A program made the position numbers and the translations under genes. Positions 16,974 through 25,138 of a stretch of 33,266 nucleotides of DNA are shown piece after piece. Numbering within the stretch: position 1 is the stretch's first letter; every line of letters starts with the position of its first letter. The stretch is taken from positions 1-33,266 of the forward strand of contig CAJTZH010000022.1 in the NCBI GenBank assembly GCA_910584325.1. Reading direction: 5' to 3'. The notes beneath the pieces were generated by a model, which was given only the letters and a program-made list of their open reading frames with translations, did not search any database and was not told the DNA's origin. This DNA comes from an uncultured Lachnospiraceae bacterium (GTDB taxonomy: Bacteria > Bacillota > Clostridia > Lachnospirales > Lachnospiraceae).

Positions 16974-18365
16974 CTATTTCAGAATATCCTGAATTGTGTT
17001 TAGTCCTGTATGCGTTGTAACAACGACTACACTATCGCCCTTCTGGATACTGTCATTACCGCTTGGGAGAAGGATACGTCCGTTGCGGTTTATGATGGTA
17101 AGCAGAAGATTATCTTTTAGTTTTAAGTCTTTTAACGGAATGCCCGTAATATTCGATTCGCGGTCTATTGTAAATTCGATTGCCTCGGCTCTGGAATCAA
17201 ACATATGGTAAAGCGTTTCGATATTGCTGTTCATGGAATCCTTTTTGGCGCGGACGTATGCAATGATTGCCTCGGATGTAATGTATCTCGGATAAACCAC
17301 GCTCCCCAGTTCCAGATTACCGACGACGTTCTTAAAATTGATGCGGTTTATCTTGGTAATGACTTTTGTTTTGGCAATCTGCTTGGCATGGAGCGTAAGC
17401 ATAATATTTTCCTCGTCGATACCTGTTAAAGGAACGAAGGATTCCGTGTATTCTATGCCCTCTTCTTTCAGTAGTTCTTCGTCTGTACCGTCTCCGTTAA
17501 TAATAATTGCGTTTGGAAGCAGAATGCTTAATTCTTCACAGCGTGTTCTGCTGTTTTCGATAATCTTAACATTGATTCCCATGGACAGAAGCTGTTTTGC
17601 AAGATAAAACGCCGCCGTACCACCGCCGATTATCATAGTGTCGCGCACCTGATTCGTGTGAAAACCGACTTTTTGTAAAAAGGTCCTGGCATTTTGTCTG
17701 GAAGCGGTGAAGGAGATTAAATCTCCCGCCTGGAGAATGAAATTACCGGATGGAATGAAAACTTCTCCGCCGCGCTCTATGGCGCAAATCAAAATATTGA
17801 CGGGAATACTTCTTCCAAGAGCCGCAATCGACTGATTGTGCATGACGTTTCCTTCCGGAATCTTAATTTTAATTAATTCCGCCTGTCCGTGGGCAAACGT
17901 ATTTATTTCAAGAGCTGTAGGAAGATACAGAACGCGGGCAATTTCCGTCGCGACTGCAAGCTCCGGGTTAATAATCATTGCCAGTCCCAGTTTTTCACGC
18001 AGATATCCTGCTTCTTCACTGTAGTCGGGCGTGCGGACCCTTGCGATGGCGGCGCAGTTTCCGACACGCTTTGCAACCGTGCAGCATAAAAGGTTCAATT
18101 CGTCAGAACCCGTTACGGCAATGATTAAGTCGGTAGTTTCAATACCGGCCTCCATCTGGACGCTGTAGCTGGCTCCGTTTCCCGTGATTCCCATGACATC
18201 GTATGTATCGGAAAGCGACTGGACAATCTGGGCGTTCTTGTCAATAATGGTGATATCGTGGCCTTCGCGGCATAACTGCTCAATTAGTGTCGAACCCACT
18301 TTACCGCAGCCGACAATAATAATGCTTAATCCCTTTTTTACGGGATTTGTTTCCTTAAACAACAT
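16974..18365 (-). CDS. trkA: Trk potassium uptake regulatory subunit TrkA
   Basis: Cytoplasmic RCK-type regulator that binds NAD(H)/ATP and gates TrkH. There are two tandem RCK modules. The first starts IIVGCGKVGSTLIEQL with acidic residue in IIDKN, followed by a TrkA-C part near 140-215. The second starts MIIGGGTAAFYLAKQL with IIENSRTR, and a second TrkA-C part ends the protein (GDSVVVVTTH). The start is set at ATG 18365, with GGAGG at 18374-18378. An in-frame TTG at 18380 lies upstream of, and partly over, that ribosome site and is unlikely. The product is 463 residues, the normal size for the two-module form. Confidence 0.95.
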   Translation of the reverse strand: MLFKETNPVKKGLSIIIVGCGKVGSTLIEQLCREGHDITIIDKNAQIVQSLSDTYDVMGITGNGASYSVQMEAGIETTDLIIAVTGSDELNLLCCTVAKRVGNCAAIARVRTPDYSEEAGYLREKLGLAMIINPELAVATEIARVLYLPTALEINTFAHGQAELIKIKIPEGNVMHNQSIAALGRSIPVNILICAIERGGEVFIPSGNFILQAGDLISFTASRQNARTFLQKVGFHTNQVRDTMIIGGGTAAFYLAKQLLSMGINVKIIENSRTRCEELSILLPNAIIINGDGTDEELLKEEGIEYTESFVPLTGIDEENIMLTLHAKQIAKTKVITKINRINFKNVVGNLELGSVVYPRYITSEAIIAYVRAKKDSMNSNIETLYHMFDSRAEAIEFTIDRESNITGIPLKDLKLKDNLLLTIINRNGRILLPSGNDSIQKGDSVVVVTTHTGLNTIQDILK

Positions 18366-18418
18366 ACTTATACCCTCCAATTTTTATGAATATCCAAAAG
18401 GATGTTATCATAAATGTG

Positions 18419-18444
18419 AGCCGACAGATGATATTCTGCCGGCT
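18419..18444 (-). terminator. Hairpin between the phosphoglycosyl transferase and trkA
   Basis: AGCCGACAGA (18419-18428) pairs with TCTGCCGGCT (18435-18444): ten pairs when read on the minus strand, one of them G-U, around a six-base loop. It lies 15 bases past the stop of the minus-strand transferase. The downstream minus-strand sequence is AT-rich but has no clean T run, so it would be a weak terminator. A TATAAT on the minus strand (18456-18451) just before it has no good -35 box. If that is used, the hairpin would form the 5' end of the trkA mRNA instead. Confidence 0.4.
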
Positions 18445-18458
18445 GTCCGCATTATAGT

Positions 18459-19862
18459 CTATTTAGCGCCTTTTTTCTGTAGTACAACAAAAATTGTCTT
18501 AAATAAAATCTTGATGTCAAGGCTTAGACACCATTCATTAATGTATTTTACATCAAGACGTACAACGTCCTCAAAATCGGTAATGTCGCTTCGACCGCTA
18601 ATCTGCCATAATCCTGTAATGCCGGGTTTAATGCTCAAGCGCATTTTATGATAGCTGTGGTACTGTAAAAACTCGTCCACGGTAGGGGGTCTTGTTCCCA
18701 CGAGGCTCATATCGCCTTTTAATACGTTGAAAAATTGAGGAAACTCGTCGAGGCTTGTCTTGCGTAAAAACCTGCCGATTTTGGTGACGCGCGGGTCGTT
18801 TTCCATTTTAAACATGAATCCGTCCATCTGGTTTCTCTCCATAAGCGCTTTTTTACGCTCTTCGGCATCTTCATACATAGAACGGAACTTATACATCTTA
18901 AAGTAACGCCCATTCTTACCGACACGTTTCTGGGCAAAGAAAATCGGTCCCGGCGATTCCATTTTAATCAAAGGGCCGATAACGATTGTCAAAAGCAGCG
19001 TGACAATCGAGCCGATAAGCGAACCGATGATATCCATTACACGTTTTGTAAACGCCTGCTTTAACGACAGGAAACGGTTGGCAAACGTTATGGTGGTCTG
19101 TCCGCCAATCTGTGTTACAACCGATAAGCCGGCATAATTAAGATTAAAGGTTTTTAGACCTACGTGAACCGTTATTCCCATAGACAAAATTTCATTCAGT
19201 ATCGTACTGATTCTGCCGTTTCCGGTGACAATCAGCACTTCGTCAACGACGTTTGATTTACAGTAATTTAAAATATCTTCGGCGCTCTTTGAAACAATTG
19301 GAATATTTAAGATAGATTCGCCGATATGGTCGGAATCAACAATCGCAATGCTCCGTATGCAATAGTCCCAGCGGTTTTTCTGCCGAATGAGGTCGATAAG
19401 TTCCGAAACATTGTCGTAGTCGCAAATCAGCATAAGCTGCCTTGAATTGATGTTTTTGCTGTAAAAGCGCGTCAGAGCATACTTAAACGCAAAGTGAAGC
19501 ATGTAAGAGATAATCGTATTTATGACAAGAAAATAAACCGTCAGTCTACGAGAAAAATCTACATCAACGGCTCTGGTAAAATATATGATAAAAATTGAAA
19601 AAATGGCTACAATGATACTAATCTTAATGCAGGCAATTAATTCGGCAAAATAGCCGTTTTCGGCAAGCCGGCTGTTCAGATTAACAATCAAATATACGAA
19701 TATATACGCAATCAGAAATATACTTGTAAGATTGGTAATGTAATTCGCGGGCATCCATTGTTTATGACGAATATAATTTGCCAGATGCAGGCTTATCACA
19801 ATCGAAATACAATCAAATAAAATGATAAATATATTCTGTAGGTTATTTCTAAAACGATACAC
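18459..19862 (-). CDS. Membrane phosphoglycosyl transferase (CpsE/WbaP-like, initiating enzyme)
   Basis: Second polyprenyl-phosphate sugar-1-phosphate transferase of the window. Four to five N-terminal hydrophobic segments (about residues 10-140) are followed by a Rossmann-like region starting QLMLICDYDNVSELIDLI. A reentrant helix (GSLIGSIVTLLLTIVIGPL) precedes the catalytic domain. That domain has FFAQKRVGKNGRYFKMYKFR, TSLDEFPQFFNVLKGDMS with the Asp-Glu dyad, GTRPPTVDEF, and KPGITGLWQISGRS. Length 467 residues. The start is GTG at 19862 with AGAGG about seven bases upstream. It is a single-gene unit with its own promoter, divergent from the Wzz-like operon. The GLWQ...GRS form resembles capsule-type initiators and differs from the GYAQVEGK form of the enzyme at 12174. 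Confidence 0.93.
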   Translation of the reverse strand: MYRFRNNLQNIFIILFDCISIVISLHLANYIRHKQWMPANYITNLTSIFLIAYIFVYLIVNLNSRLAENGYFAELIACIKISIIVAIFSIFIIYFTRAVDVDFSRRLTVYFLVINTIISYMLHFAFKYALTRFYSKNINSRQLMLICDYDNVSELIDLIRQKNRWDYCIRSIAIVDSDHIGESILNIPIVSKSAEDILNYCKSNVVDEVLIVTGNGRISTILNEILSMGITVHVGLKTFNLNYAGLSVVTQIGGQTTITFANRFLSLKQAFTKRVMDIIGSLIGSIVTLLLTIVIGPLIKMESPGPIFFAQKRVGKNGRYFKMYKFRSMYEDAEERKKALMERNQMDGFMFKMENDPRVTKIGRFLRKTSLDEFPQFFNVLKGDMSLVGTRPPTVDEFLQYHSYHKMRLSIKPGITGLWQISGRSDITDFEDVVRLDVKYINEWCLSLDIKILFKTIFVVLQKKGAK

Positions 19863-19925
19863 GGTGCAACCTCTTTTATTAATAAACTTTTGTTATAGTA
19901 TTACACATATTCTGAATTTTAAATT

Positions 19926-19954
19926 AGTATATAATGTTATCAAACACAAGTCAA
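19926..19954 (-). promoter_or_regulatory. SigA-type promoter of the minus-strand phosphoglycosyl transferase
   Basis: On the minus strand TTGACT (19954-19949), 17-base spacer, TATACT (19931-19926). It would give a leader of roughly 55-60 bases before the GTG at 19862. The 19863-20038 gap holds this and the opposing plus-strand promoter region and no other gene. Confidence 0.75.
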
Positions 19955-19993
19955 TGAAAGATTAATATTTTGCTGGAAATAATATCCCTACTG

Positions 19994-20002
19994 TGATAGA
20001 AT
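19994..20002 (+). promoter_or_regulatory. Possible extended -10 promoter of the Wzz-like operon
   Basis: TGATAGAAT at 19994-20002 fits an extended -10 (TG-N-TATAAT with one mismatch), except that the T of the TG is at 19994 and the box proper is 19997-20002. No good -35 box is seen at 17 bases. The ribosome site AAGGAG (20025-20030) follows before the ATG at 20039. This is a weak call. Confidence 0.4.
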
Positions 20003-20038
20003 AACAACGTATATAGTTACGTATAAGGAGAAGTATAA

Positions 20039-21325
20039 ATGGAGAATAAGAGCGTTCGGAAAGTCGATATGATGAATATCATCAGGTATGTATTTCGGAA
20101 GTGGCTGGTCGTGGTTATAACCGCCATAGTGTTTGCGGGGGCGTTAGGGGGATACGAATTTTTTAAATATAAAGTTCAGCAGGCGAATGAGCTATATGCG
20201 AATGCCCATCGTATTGACCCGATTTATGGTTCATTTGTTATTTATATTAATAATTTTGATGAAAGCGACAATTTTTATAACAGAATTGAAGACGTTACTT
20301 CTATAATTAGAGGGTACAGCGCCCTGAACTATTTGATTGAAGAAAATAATCTGTCCGCCAACATGGAAGGCATGACAAATTGTGTTACGGCGGTTACGGT
20401 CGGTATCAATCAGTTGGAAATCAGTGTGGAGGGTTCGCTAATCGGTCTGAATCAGGAACAGGTAGTCGATGTCACAAGACAGCTTCGGGATTATACGGTG
20501 GCAACGTTTACAAAGAATTTCGGAAGAGACAGTATTCTTGTTCTGGACGAGCCGCATGCAGGCGCGTACGCGCTTGAGAAGTCCACGAAGATGGATGATG
20601 AAAAAATTCAGAAAATTACAAAAAAGAAAGTAGTTAAGTATGGAATTATAGGAGGAGCAGCCGGTGTGGCGGCCGGTATTATCTTTGTTGTATTTTACGC
20701 GTTAATTACGACAAAACTGCGCTTTAAAACGGAAGTAATCGAATGTTATGGTTATTCCCTGCTTGGAGACGTGGACAAGCAAGGGAGAAACAAAGAAGAA
20801 TATAAGGGCGCCGCGGGAGTGTTAAAGAATTTAAAACTCATTTTATGCCTTTCGCTCAGCGACAAGGAAAATCGTCATGAAACCGTAGAGAATCTTGCGG
20901 GCGTTATGGCGGTGAATGGTAAAAGAGCGCTTGTAATAAGAATCGAGAACGGTACGGATTATGAAAATAACGCTCTCTATCAGTATATTACCGCGAAGAA
21001 ATCTGTGGACGACCTGATTGAGGGGGCGCAGAGCACATCCGTGAAATTAATGAATCTGACGACCGCGTCGCCGGAGGATATTGACTTATTTACCCATGAA
21101 AAACTTGCTATATTACTGGCAGAAGTAAAGAACGCGTTTGACTCTGTTCTTATCGATGCGCCGGCATTGAAGACCGGCGTTGCAGGATTGAATCTTGCTT
21201 TGTTTTCGGATGGAGTTGTCATAGTAGCAGGCAGGGACGCGGTAAAAGAAAGCGATGTCAATAAGATGAAATATTCGTTTGCGTTAAATAATATTGAATG
21301 TACGGGTATGTTGTACGTGGAGTAA
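20039..21325 (+). CDS. Wzz-like chain-length protein fused to a degenerate BY-kinase domain
   Basis: Predicted regulator of glycan chain length and export. One membrane helix at about residues 20-40, an extracytoplasmic region (about 41-198), a basic stretch KKKVVKYG, and a second helix at about 202-225 form the Wzz/CpsC plan. A cytoplasmic domain of about 200 residues follows, aligned by eye with CpsD/BY-kinases. The Walker A position (about 271-283) reads LSLSDKENRHETV, with no GxGKS/T. The Walker A' position reads ALVIRIEN instead of LIDxD. Walker B survives as VLIDAPA (370-376). The C-terminus (LYVE) lacks the tyrosine cluster. It therefore looks like an ATPase-dead partner, by hand alignment. 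It is first in the plus-strand operon to 27945, and no active BY-kinase is seen in the window. Confidence 0.78.
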   Translation: MENKSVRKVDMMNIIRYVFRKWLVVVITAIVFAGALGGYEFFKYKVQQANELYANAHRIDPIYGSFVIYINNFDESDNFYNRIEDVTSIIRGYSALNYLIEENNLSANMEGMTNCVTAVTVGINQLEISVEGSLIGLNQEQVVDVTRQLRDYTVATFTKNFGRDSILVLDEPHAGAYALEKSTKMDDEKIQKITKKKVVKYGIIGGAAGVAAGIIFVVFYALITTKLRFKTEVIECYGYSLLGDVDKQGRNKEEYKGAAGVLKNLKLILCLSLSDKENRHETVENLAGVMAVNGKRALVIRIENGTDYENNALYQYITAKKSVDDLIEGAQSTSVKLMNLTTASPEDIDLFTHEKLAILLAEVKNAFDSVLIDAPALKTGVAGLNLALFSDGVVIVAGRDAVKESDVNKMKYSFALNNIECTGMLYVE

Positions 21326-21340
21326 TTGGGGAAGGAAGCA

Positions 21341-22411
21341 ATGTTGGTATTAAAAGGAATTCTTGTGGCAGCCGCCACGGTAGGCGTGCCTACGATACTG
21401 GGAACGTTTATAACGAAGTATATGGGGGAACGGTTTGAAAAACACCTGCTTGCGGACTGGGTATTCGGAATGGTGTTTCTGTTTGCGCAGATGCAGTTGA
21501 TGGCAGTGCCGATGATAATTGCAAATTGCAAGTTCCACACATTGTTTTATGTTTATGTGGCATTGGTGGTTCTGGAGGTACTGTTTGTCCTTTCGCGAAA
21601 CACCGGGGAGCTTATCCGCGGCGTAACTGCTATACCTTTGAAAGTAAAACGTACCGGGATAATCGGTGCCCTTGTACTTTTCAGCATATTTTTACAGGCG
21701 TTTGCCCTTTCTTATTATGAGCATACTGATGATGACGACGCAAGATTTGTTCCAAGCGCCGTAGCCGCAGTGCAGAAGGATATGATGTTTGAGGAGAATC
21801 CTGTGACAGGGGAATTGCTCTACAGCAGGGTATCCGAAGTTTTTAAGGATATGGTTTCACCGTGGATTATGCTTTGGGCAGTTATCAGTAAACTGGCGTT
21901 CATCCATCCGGCAATTTTTATGCACAGCATAGTTCCGTTAATATTTATTCCGTTTTCTTATGCGGTTTACTGGCTTCTCGCAGGACAGTTTTTTGGAGAT
22001 GATTACGAGAAGAAGGTAATATTTCTCGGACTGGTCAGCGCCATAAACATATTCAGCGGTTATTCGACATTTAATCCGGGAGCGTTTCTTTTGTTCCGTA
22101 TTTGGCAGGGAAAAGCGCTGTTTGCAGCAATTTTTGTGCCGATATTATTTTTGACGGCGTTGTATTTGTTTGAGAACAGGGACGGGCTGATAGGGTTTAA
22201 GGAATGGTTTATAACGTCGATAGTGTGCTGCGGAGCATGTCTGACTTCCGGATTTGGTATAATTTTGTCCGCGTTGTTTTTTGGGGTGATTTCTGTTATA
22301 TATGGAATTTCGCGCCGCAGCCTGAAGGGGACGGTATTATTGTGGAGTGCGCTAATACCGTGTATGATATTTGGTTTTCTATACGCTTTTGGGGAAAAAT
22401 TATTTGTTTGA
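21341..22411 (+). CDS. Polytopic membrane protein, N-terminal part (DUF6077-like)
   Basis: Membrane protein of unknown function. The start is ATG 21341 with GGGGAAGGA just upstream; an in-frame TTG at 21326 is less likely. The 356 residues contain about eight or nine hydrophobic segments. Between the third and fourth is an acidic motif (EHTDDDDARFVPSAVAAVQ) that I associate from memory with DUF6077 proteins of Clostridia glycan loci. A later RIWQGKALFAAIFVP segment fits the same group. The protein ends shortly after a helix, at GFLYAFGEKLFV. The next reading frame carries what looks like the rest of the same protein. Dropping one base in the A5 run at 22395-22399 would join them as FGENYLFDRGVPMLELF. 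It may be an inactivated gene, an assembly error, or a true two-subunit form. Confidence 0.7.
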   Translation: MLVLKGILVAAATVGVPTILGTFITKYMGERFEKHLLADWVFGMVFLFAQMQLMAVPMIIANCKFHTLFYVYVALVVLEVLFVLSRNTGELIRGVTAIPLKVKRTGIIGALVLFSIFLQAFALSYYEHTDDDDARFVPSAVAAVQKDMMFEENPVTGELLYSRVSEVFKDMVSPWIMLWAVISKLAFIHPAIFMHSIVPLIFIPFSYAVYWLLAGQFFGDDYEKKVIFLGLVSAINIFSGYSTFNPGAFLLFRIWQGKALFAAIFVPILFLTALYLFENRDGLIGFKEWFITSIVCCGACLTSGFGIILSALFFGVISVIYGISRRSLKGTVLLWSALIPCMIFGFLYAFGEKLFV

Positions 22412-22424
22412 CAGGGGAGTACCG

Positions 22425-23204
22425 ATGTTAGAACTTTTCAATGTTGCATGGCAGGAATATGCCAAATTTATCGGGGCAGGTTTGTATGTCTGGATTGCAT
22501 ATGCCTCTATTCTTTACATTTTCATCAAAGATAAAAAAAGAAGGCTGGTTCTGGCGGTTTTTCCGGCAGTGCTTCTTCTCATATTTTTTAATCCGTTCTT
22601 TATTAAGACCATGTATTACAAATATTTTTTCGGAACATACTGGAGAGTACTGTGGCTGTTTCCGGCAACAATCGTTAATGCCTATGCGGCGACGCGGATT
22701 GTTTTTCGGTTTCAGGACAGGATAAGGCAGTTATGCTGTATCATGGTAGTTCTTGCAATAGTCGTAGTGTCAGGCAGGCTGATTTATACGACGGATAATT
22801 TTTCGCATAGAAAGAACTGGTATAAGATTCCAAATTCTGTGGCACAAATCGGCTACAATATTGAGAATTTTTCAACGGATTCGTGGTATCCGACGATTAT
22901 TGTGCCAAACGAGCTGTATTGTTCCATGAGACAGTATTCTTCTCACTACCGCTTGCTTTACGGACGGGACGCGGAAGGATATATGTCGGGAATCGAGACG
23001 GAAGAGATACAGGCAATTTATGAGGAAATGTGTAAGAGAGAGCCTAATGTAGGGTTAATTGTGGAACTGGCGAGACAGTATGAGGTCAATAATATTATTT
23101 TTAATATGGATTATCATGTTTTAACGGACGAGCCGGAGAACTATGGCTGCGTTTATTGCGGAGATACGGATAATTACAGGTATTATCTGATTTCATATGA
23201 ATGA
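22425..23204 (+). CDS. Membrane protein, C-terminal part of the split DUF6077-like gene
   Basis: This frame begins at ATG 22425 with GGGGAG (22414-22419) five bases before it, so it could be translated separately as 259 residues. It has about four hydrophobic segments. NPFFIKTMYYKYFFGTYWRV and LWLFPATIVNAYAAT resemble the C-terminal half of DUF6077-like membrane proteins, recalled from memory. A soluble tail of about 120 residues follows (NFSTDSWYPTIIVPNELYC, EVNNIIFNMDYHVL), which may lie outside the cell. The open frame extends upstream without a stop to at least 22371, so continuity with the preceding gene through a one-base shift is possible. Whether it is a gene or a fragment is unresolved. 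Confidence 0.65.
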   Translation: MLELFNVAWQEYAKFIGAGLYVWIAYASILYIFIKDKKRRLVLAVFPAVLLLIFFNPFFIKTMYYKYFFGTYWRVLWLFPATIVNAYAATRIVFRFQDRIRQLCCIMVVLAIVVVSGRLIYTTDNFSHRKNWYKIPNSVAQIGYNIENFSTDSWYPTIIVPNELYCSMRQYSSHYRLLYGRDAEGYMSGIETEEIQAIYEEMCKREPNVGLIVELARQYEVNNIIFNMDYHVLTDEPENYGCVYCGDTDNYRYYLISYE

Positions 23205-23217
23205 CGGCAGGTGAGAA

Positions 23218-23976
23218 ATGAAAGAGTTAACGTATTGCAGGATACTTGATACGAATATCAATGTGATATCCGTGCAGGAAACGGTCCATTATATTACAGA
23301 CAATATCGATTCACTCAGAGGAAACTATATCTGTGTATCCAACGTGCATACGACGGTAATGTCCTACGAGAACAAGGCGTATAACCATGTTCAGAATGAG
23401 GCGGCAATGGCGCTTCCCGACGGCAAACCGCTATCGGTGGTAAGCAGGAGACGCGGTTTTTCCGGGGCGGAGCGTGTAACGGGACCGGATTTAATGGGAG
23501 CGTTATTTCATCACGCGAAGGAATACCCTCTGCGTCATTATTTTTACGGAGGGACGGAAGAAACTATCCGCATATTGGAAAAGAAGCTTCGTGAAACGTA
23601 TCCCGATTTACAGATTGCGGGAATGTATTCCCCTCCGTTTCGAAAGCTTAGCTGTGAGGAGCTTGATGAAACTTACAAAAGAATCAATGAGACAGCGCCG
23701 GATATTATCTGGATTGGCCTCGGAGCGCCCAAACAGGAGAATTTTATGTATGAAAACCGCGGAAAGTTTTCGGCAGTCATGGTCGGTGTAGGAGCAGGAT
23801 TTGATTATCACGCGGGCAGAATTAAACGCGCGCCGCAGTGGATGCAGAACTGTTCGCTGGAATGGCTTTATCGTCTGATGCAGGATCCGGTGCGGCTGTT
23901 CAAACGGTATGTCATAACAAATTGTAAGTTTATTTATTATATATTTATGGAGAATCTTCGTGGAAAAAAGCATTAA
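23218..23976 (+). CDS. WecG/TagA/CpsF-family glycosyltransferase (GT26)
   Basis: Transfers N-acetylmannosamine(uronic acid) or a related sugar onto an undecaprenyl-diphosphate-linked sugar at the membrane face; family members act in teichoic acid linkage, ECA and capsule synthesis. Diagnostic parts are NYICVSNVHTTVMSYENK, LPDGKPLSVVSRR with the key Asp, RVTGPDLMGAL, HYFYGGTEETI, IWIGLGAPKQENFMYEN and GVGAGFDYHAGRIKRAPQWM. The C-terminal QDPVRLFKRY stretch that associates with the membrane is present. Length 252 residues is normal. AGGTGAG precedes the ATG. The gene overlaps the polymerase gene by 17 bases. Confidence 0.93.
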   Translation: MKELTYCRILDTNINVISVQETVHYITDNIDSLRGNYICVSNVHTTVMSYENKAYNHVQNEAAMALPDGKPLSVVSRRRGFSGAERVTGPDLMGALFHHAKEYPLRHYFYGGTEETIRILEKKLRETYPDLQIAGMYSPPFRKLSCEELDETYKRINETAPDIIWIGLGAPKQENFMYENRGKFSAVMVGVGAGFDYHAGRIKRAPQWMQNCSLEWLYRLMQDPVRLFKRYVITNCKFIYYIFMENLRGKKH

Positions 23977-25138
23977 GAACAGAAATGCGCGGGTAGCGTT
24001 TTATATTTATTTTTTGTCAATGACCGCCTTAAAATCGTTGGGATTAAGTTCCAACGATAAGCTGTTTCGGGTAGTTTTTGTCATTGCGCTTGCGTTTCTT
24101 GCGCTTAAAATCATTTATACAGAGTATAAACCGCAGGAATTAATCATTGTAATTTCACTTGTACTGTTCAGTATGATAGGATTTTTCCGCGCGAAGGAAC
24201 AGACTTATTTTCTTGCGGCAATTTCTGTCGCGGGTATGAAGGGCATTCATTTTAAAGATTTATGCAAAAAGACATTCTGGGTGCATGCGGTCTTTTCGTT
24301 GATTGCGGTAATCGGTTCTATGCTGGGATATTTTCAGGATAATATTCTTATTATTAACGCAAAAACCGGTGCGGCATATCATACATACGGCTATTCGGAT
24401 TTTAATGTGTTGTTTGTCAATATGTTTATTATTGCAGCGCTGCTTATTTATATACGTTATGAGAAACTGGGAATTTTGGAGTTTGTTCTCACAAATCTTC
24501 TGATGCTCTGGACATACCACGCGACACACAGCCGTACAGGTTATATATTGTTTTTCGGGATGTGGCTGTTAATTATAATGGATAAGTTTTTGTTAAAAGA
24601 ACGTGCAAAGAAAAAACTGTATCATTTTTATACGCTGGCGCCGTGGATTATGGTTTTTTTGAGCTTCTTCCTGCCGTATCTGTACGAATTGTTTGGAAAG
24701 ACAAAGATTATGTATGAGATCAACCACATTTTAACGGGCAGAATATTTATTATGAATTATTATTTGAAACTGTATCCGTTTACGCTGTTTGGTAATACGT
24801 ATGAGTTCTGGCTGAACAATGCCGGTAAGATTCTCGAAATTGTCGATAATTTGTATGTGACGATTTATTTGTATTCCGGCGTGGTATTATTATTAGTATA
24901 TGTTTTGGGCGTGTTTGCCCTGCTGCGCAAACTTTACCGCAGGAGATACGATATTGAACTGATTTTGGCAGCGATTCTGGCTGTGTATGCGTTTATGGAG
25001 GAATTTCCGCTGAACCCTACGGTGAATCCGTTTGCGGTGATGCTTGCGTGGGTAATTTATGGCGGCGGTATGATTCGAGGTGATGATTTTGAAACGAGTA
25101 GTGATAATAACAAACATTCCGTCTCCATACAGAGTTGA
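23960..25138 (+). CDS. Wzy-like oligosaccharide repeat-unit polymerase
   Basis: Predicted integral membrane protein with about ten hydrophobic helices, consistent with Wzy/EpsG-type polymerases that join repeat units outside the membrane. There is no strong sequence signature, so the call rests on topology, length (392 residues) and position between glycosyltransferases and an exporter. Notable soluble loops include SRTGYILFFG (an arginine in a periplasmic-like loop, as in Wzy proteins) and LTGRIFIMNYYLKLYPFTLF, a piece resembling the GR...GxG region in O-antigen polymerase/ligase families. The start is GTG 23960 with GGAG about seven bases upstream; it overlaps the GT26 gene by 17 bases. An O-antigen ligase role is the alternative. 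Confidence 0.75.
   Translation: MEKSIKNRNARVAFYIYFLSMTALKSLGLSSNDKLFRVVFVIALAFLALKIIYTEYKPQELIIVISLVLFSMIGFFRAKEQTYFLAAISVAGMKGIHFKDLCKKTFWVHAVFSLIAVIGSMLGYFQDNILIINAKTGAAYHTYGYSDFNVLFVNMFIIAALLIYIRYEKLGILEFVLTNLLMLWTYHATHSRTGYILFFGMWLLIIMDKFLLKERAKKKLYHFYTLAPWIMVFLSFFLPYLYELFGKTKIMYEINHILTGRIFIMNYYLKLYPFTLFGNTYEFWLNNAGKILEIVDNLYVTIYLYSGVVLLLVYVLGVFALLRKLYRRRYDIELILAAILAVYAFMEEFPLNPTVNPFAVMLAWVIYGGGMIRGDDFETSSDNNKHSVSIQS

Noticed and set aside
18366..18458. Possible c-di-AMP or other riboswitch ahead of trkA
   Set aside because: The gap is under 100 bases and shows only one simple hairpin; it is too short and lacks the expected structure.
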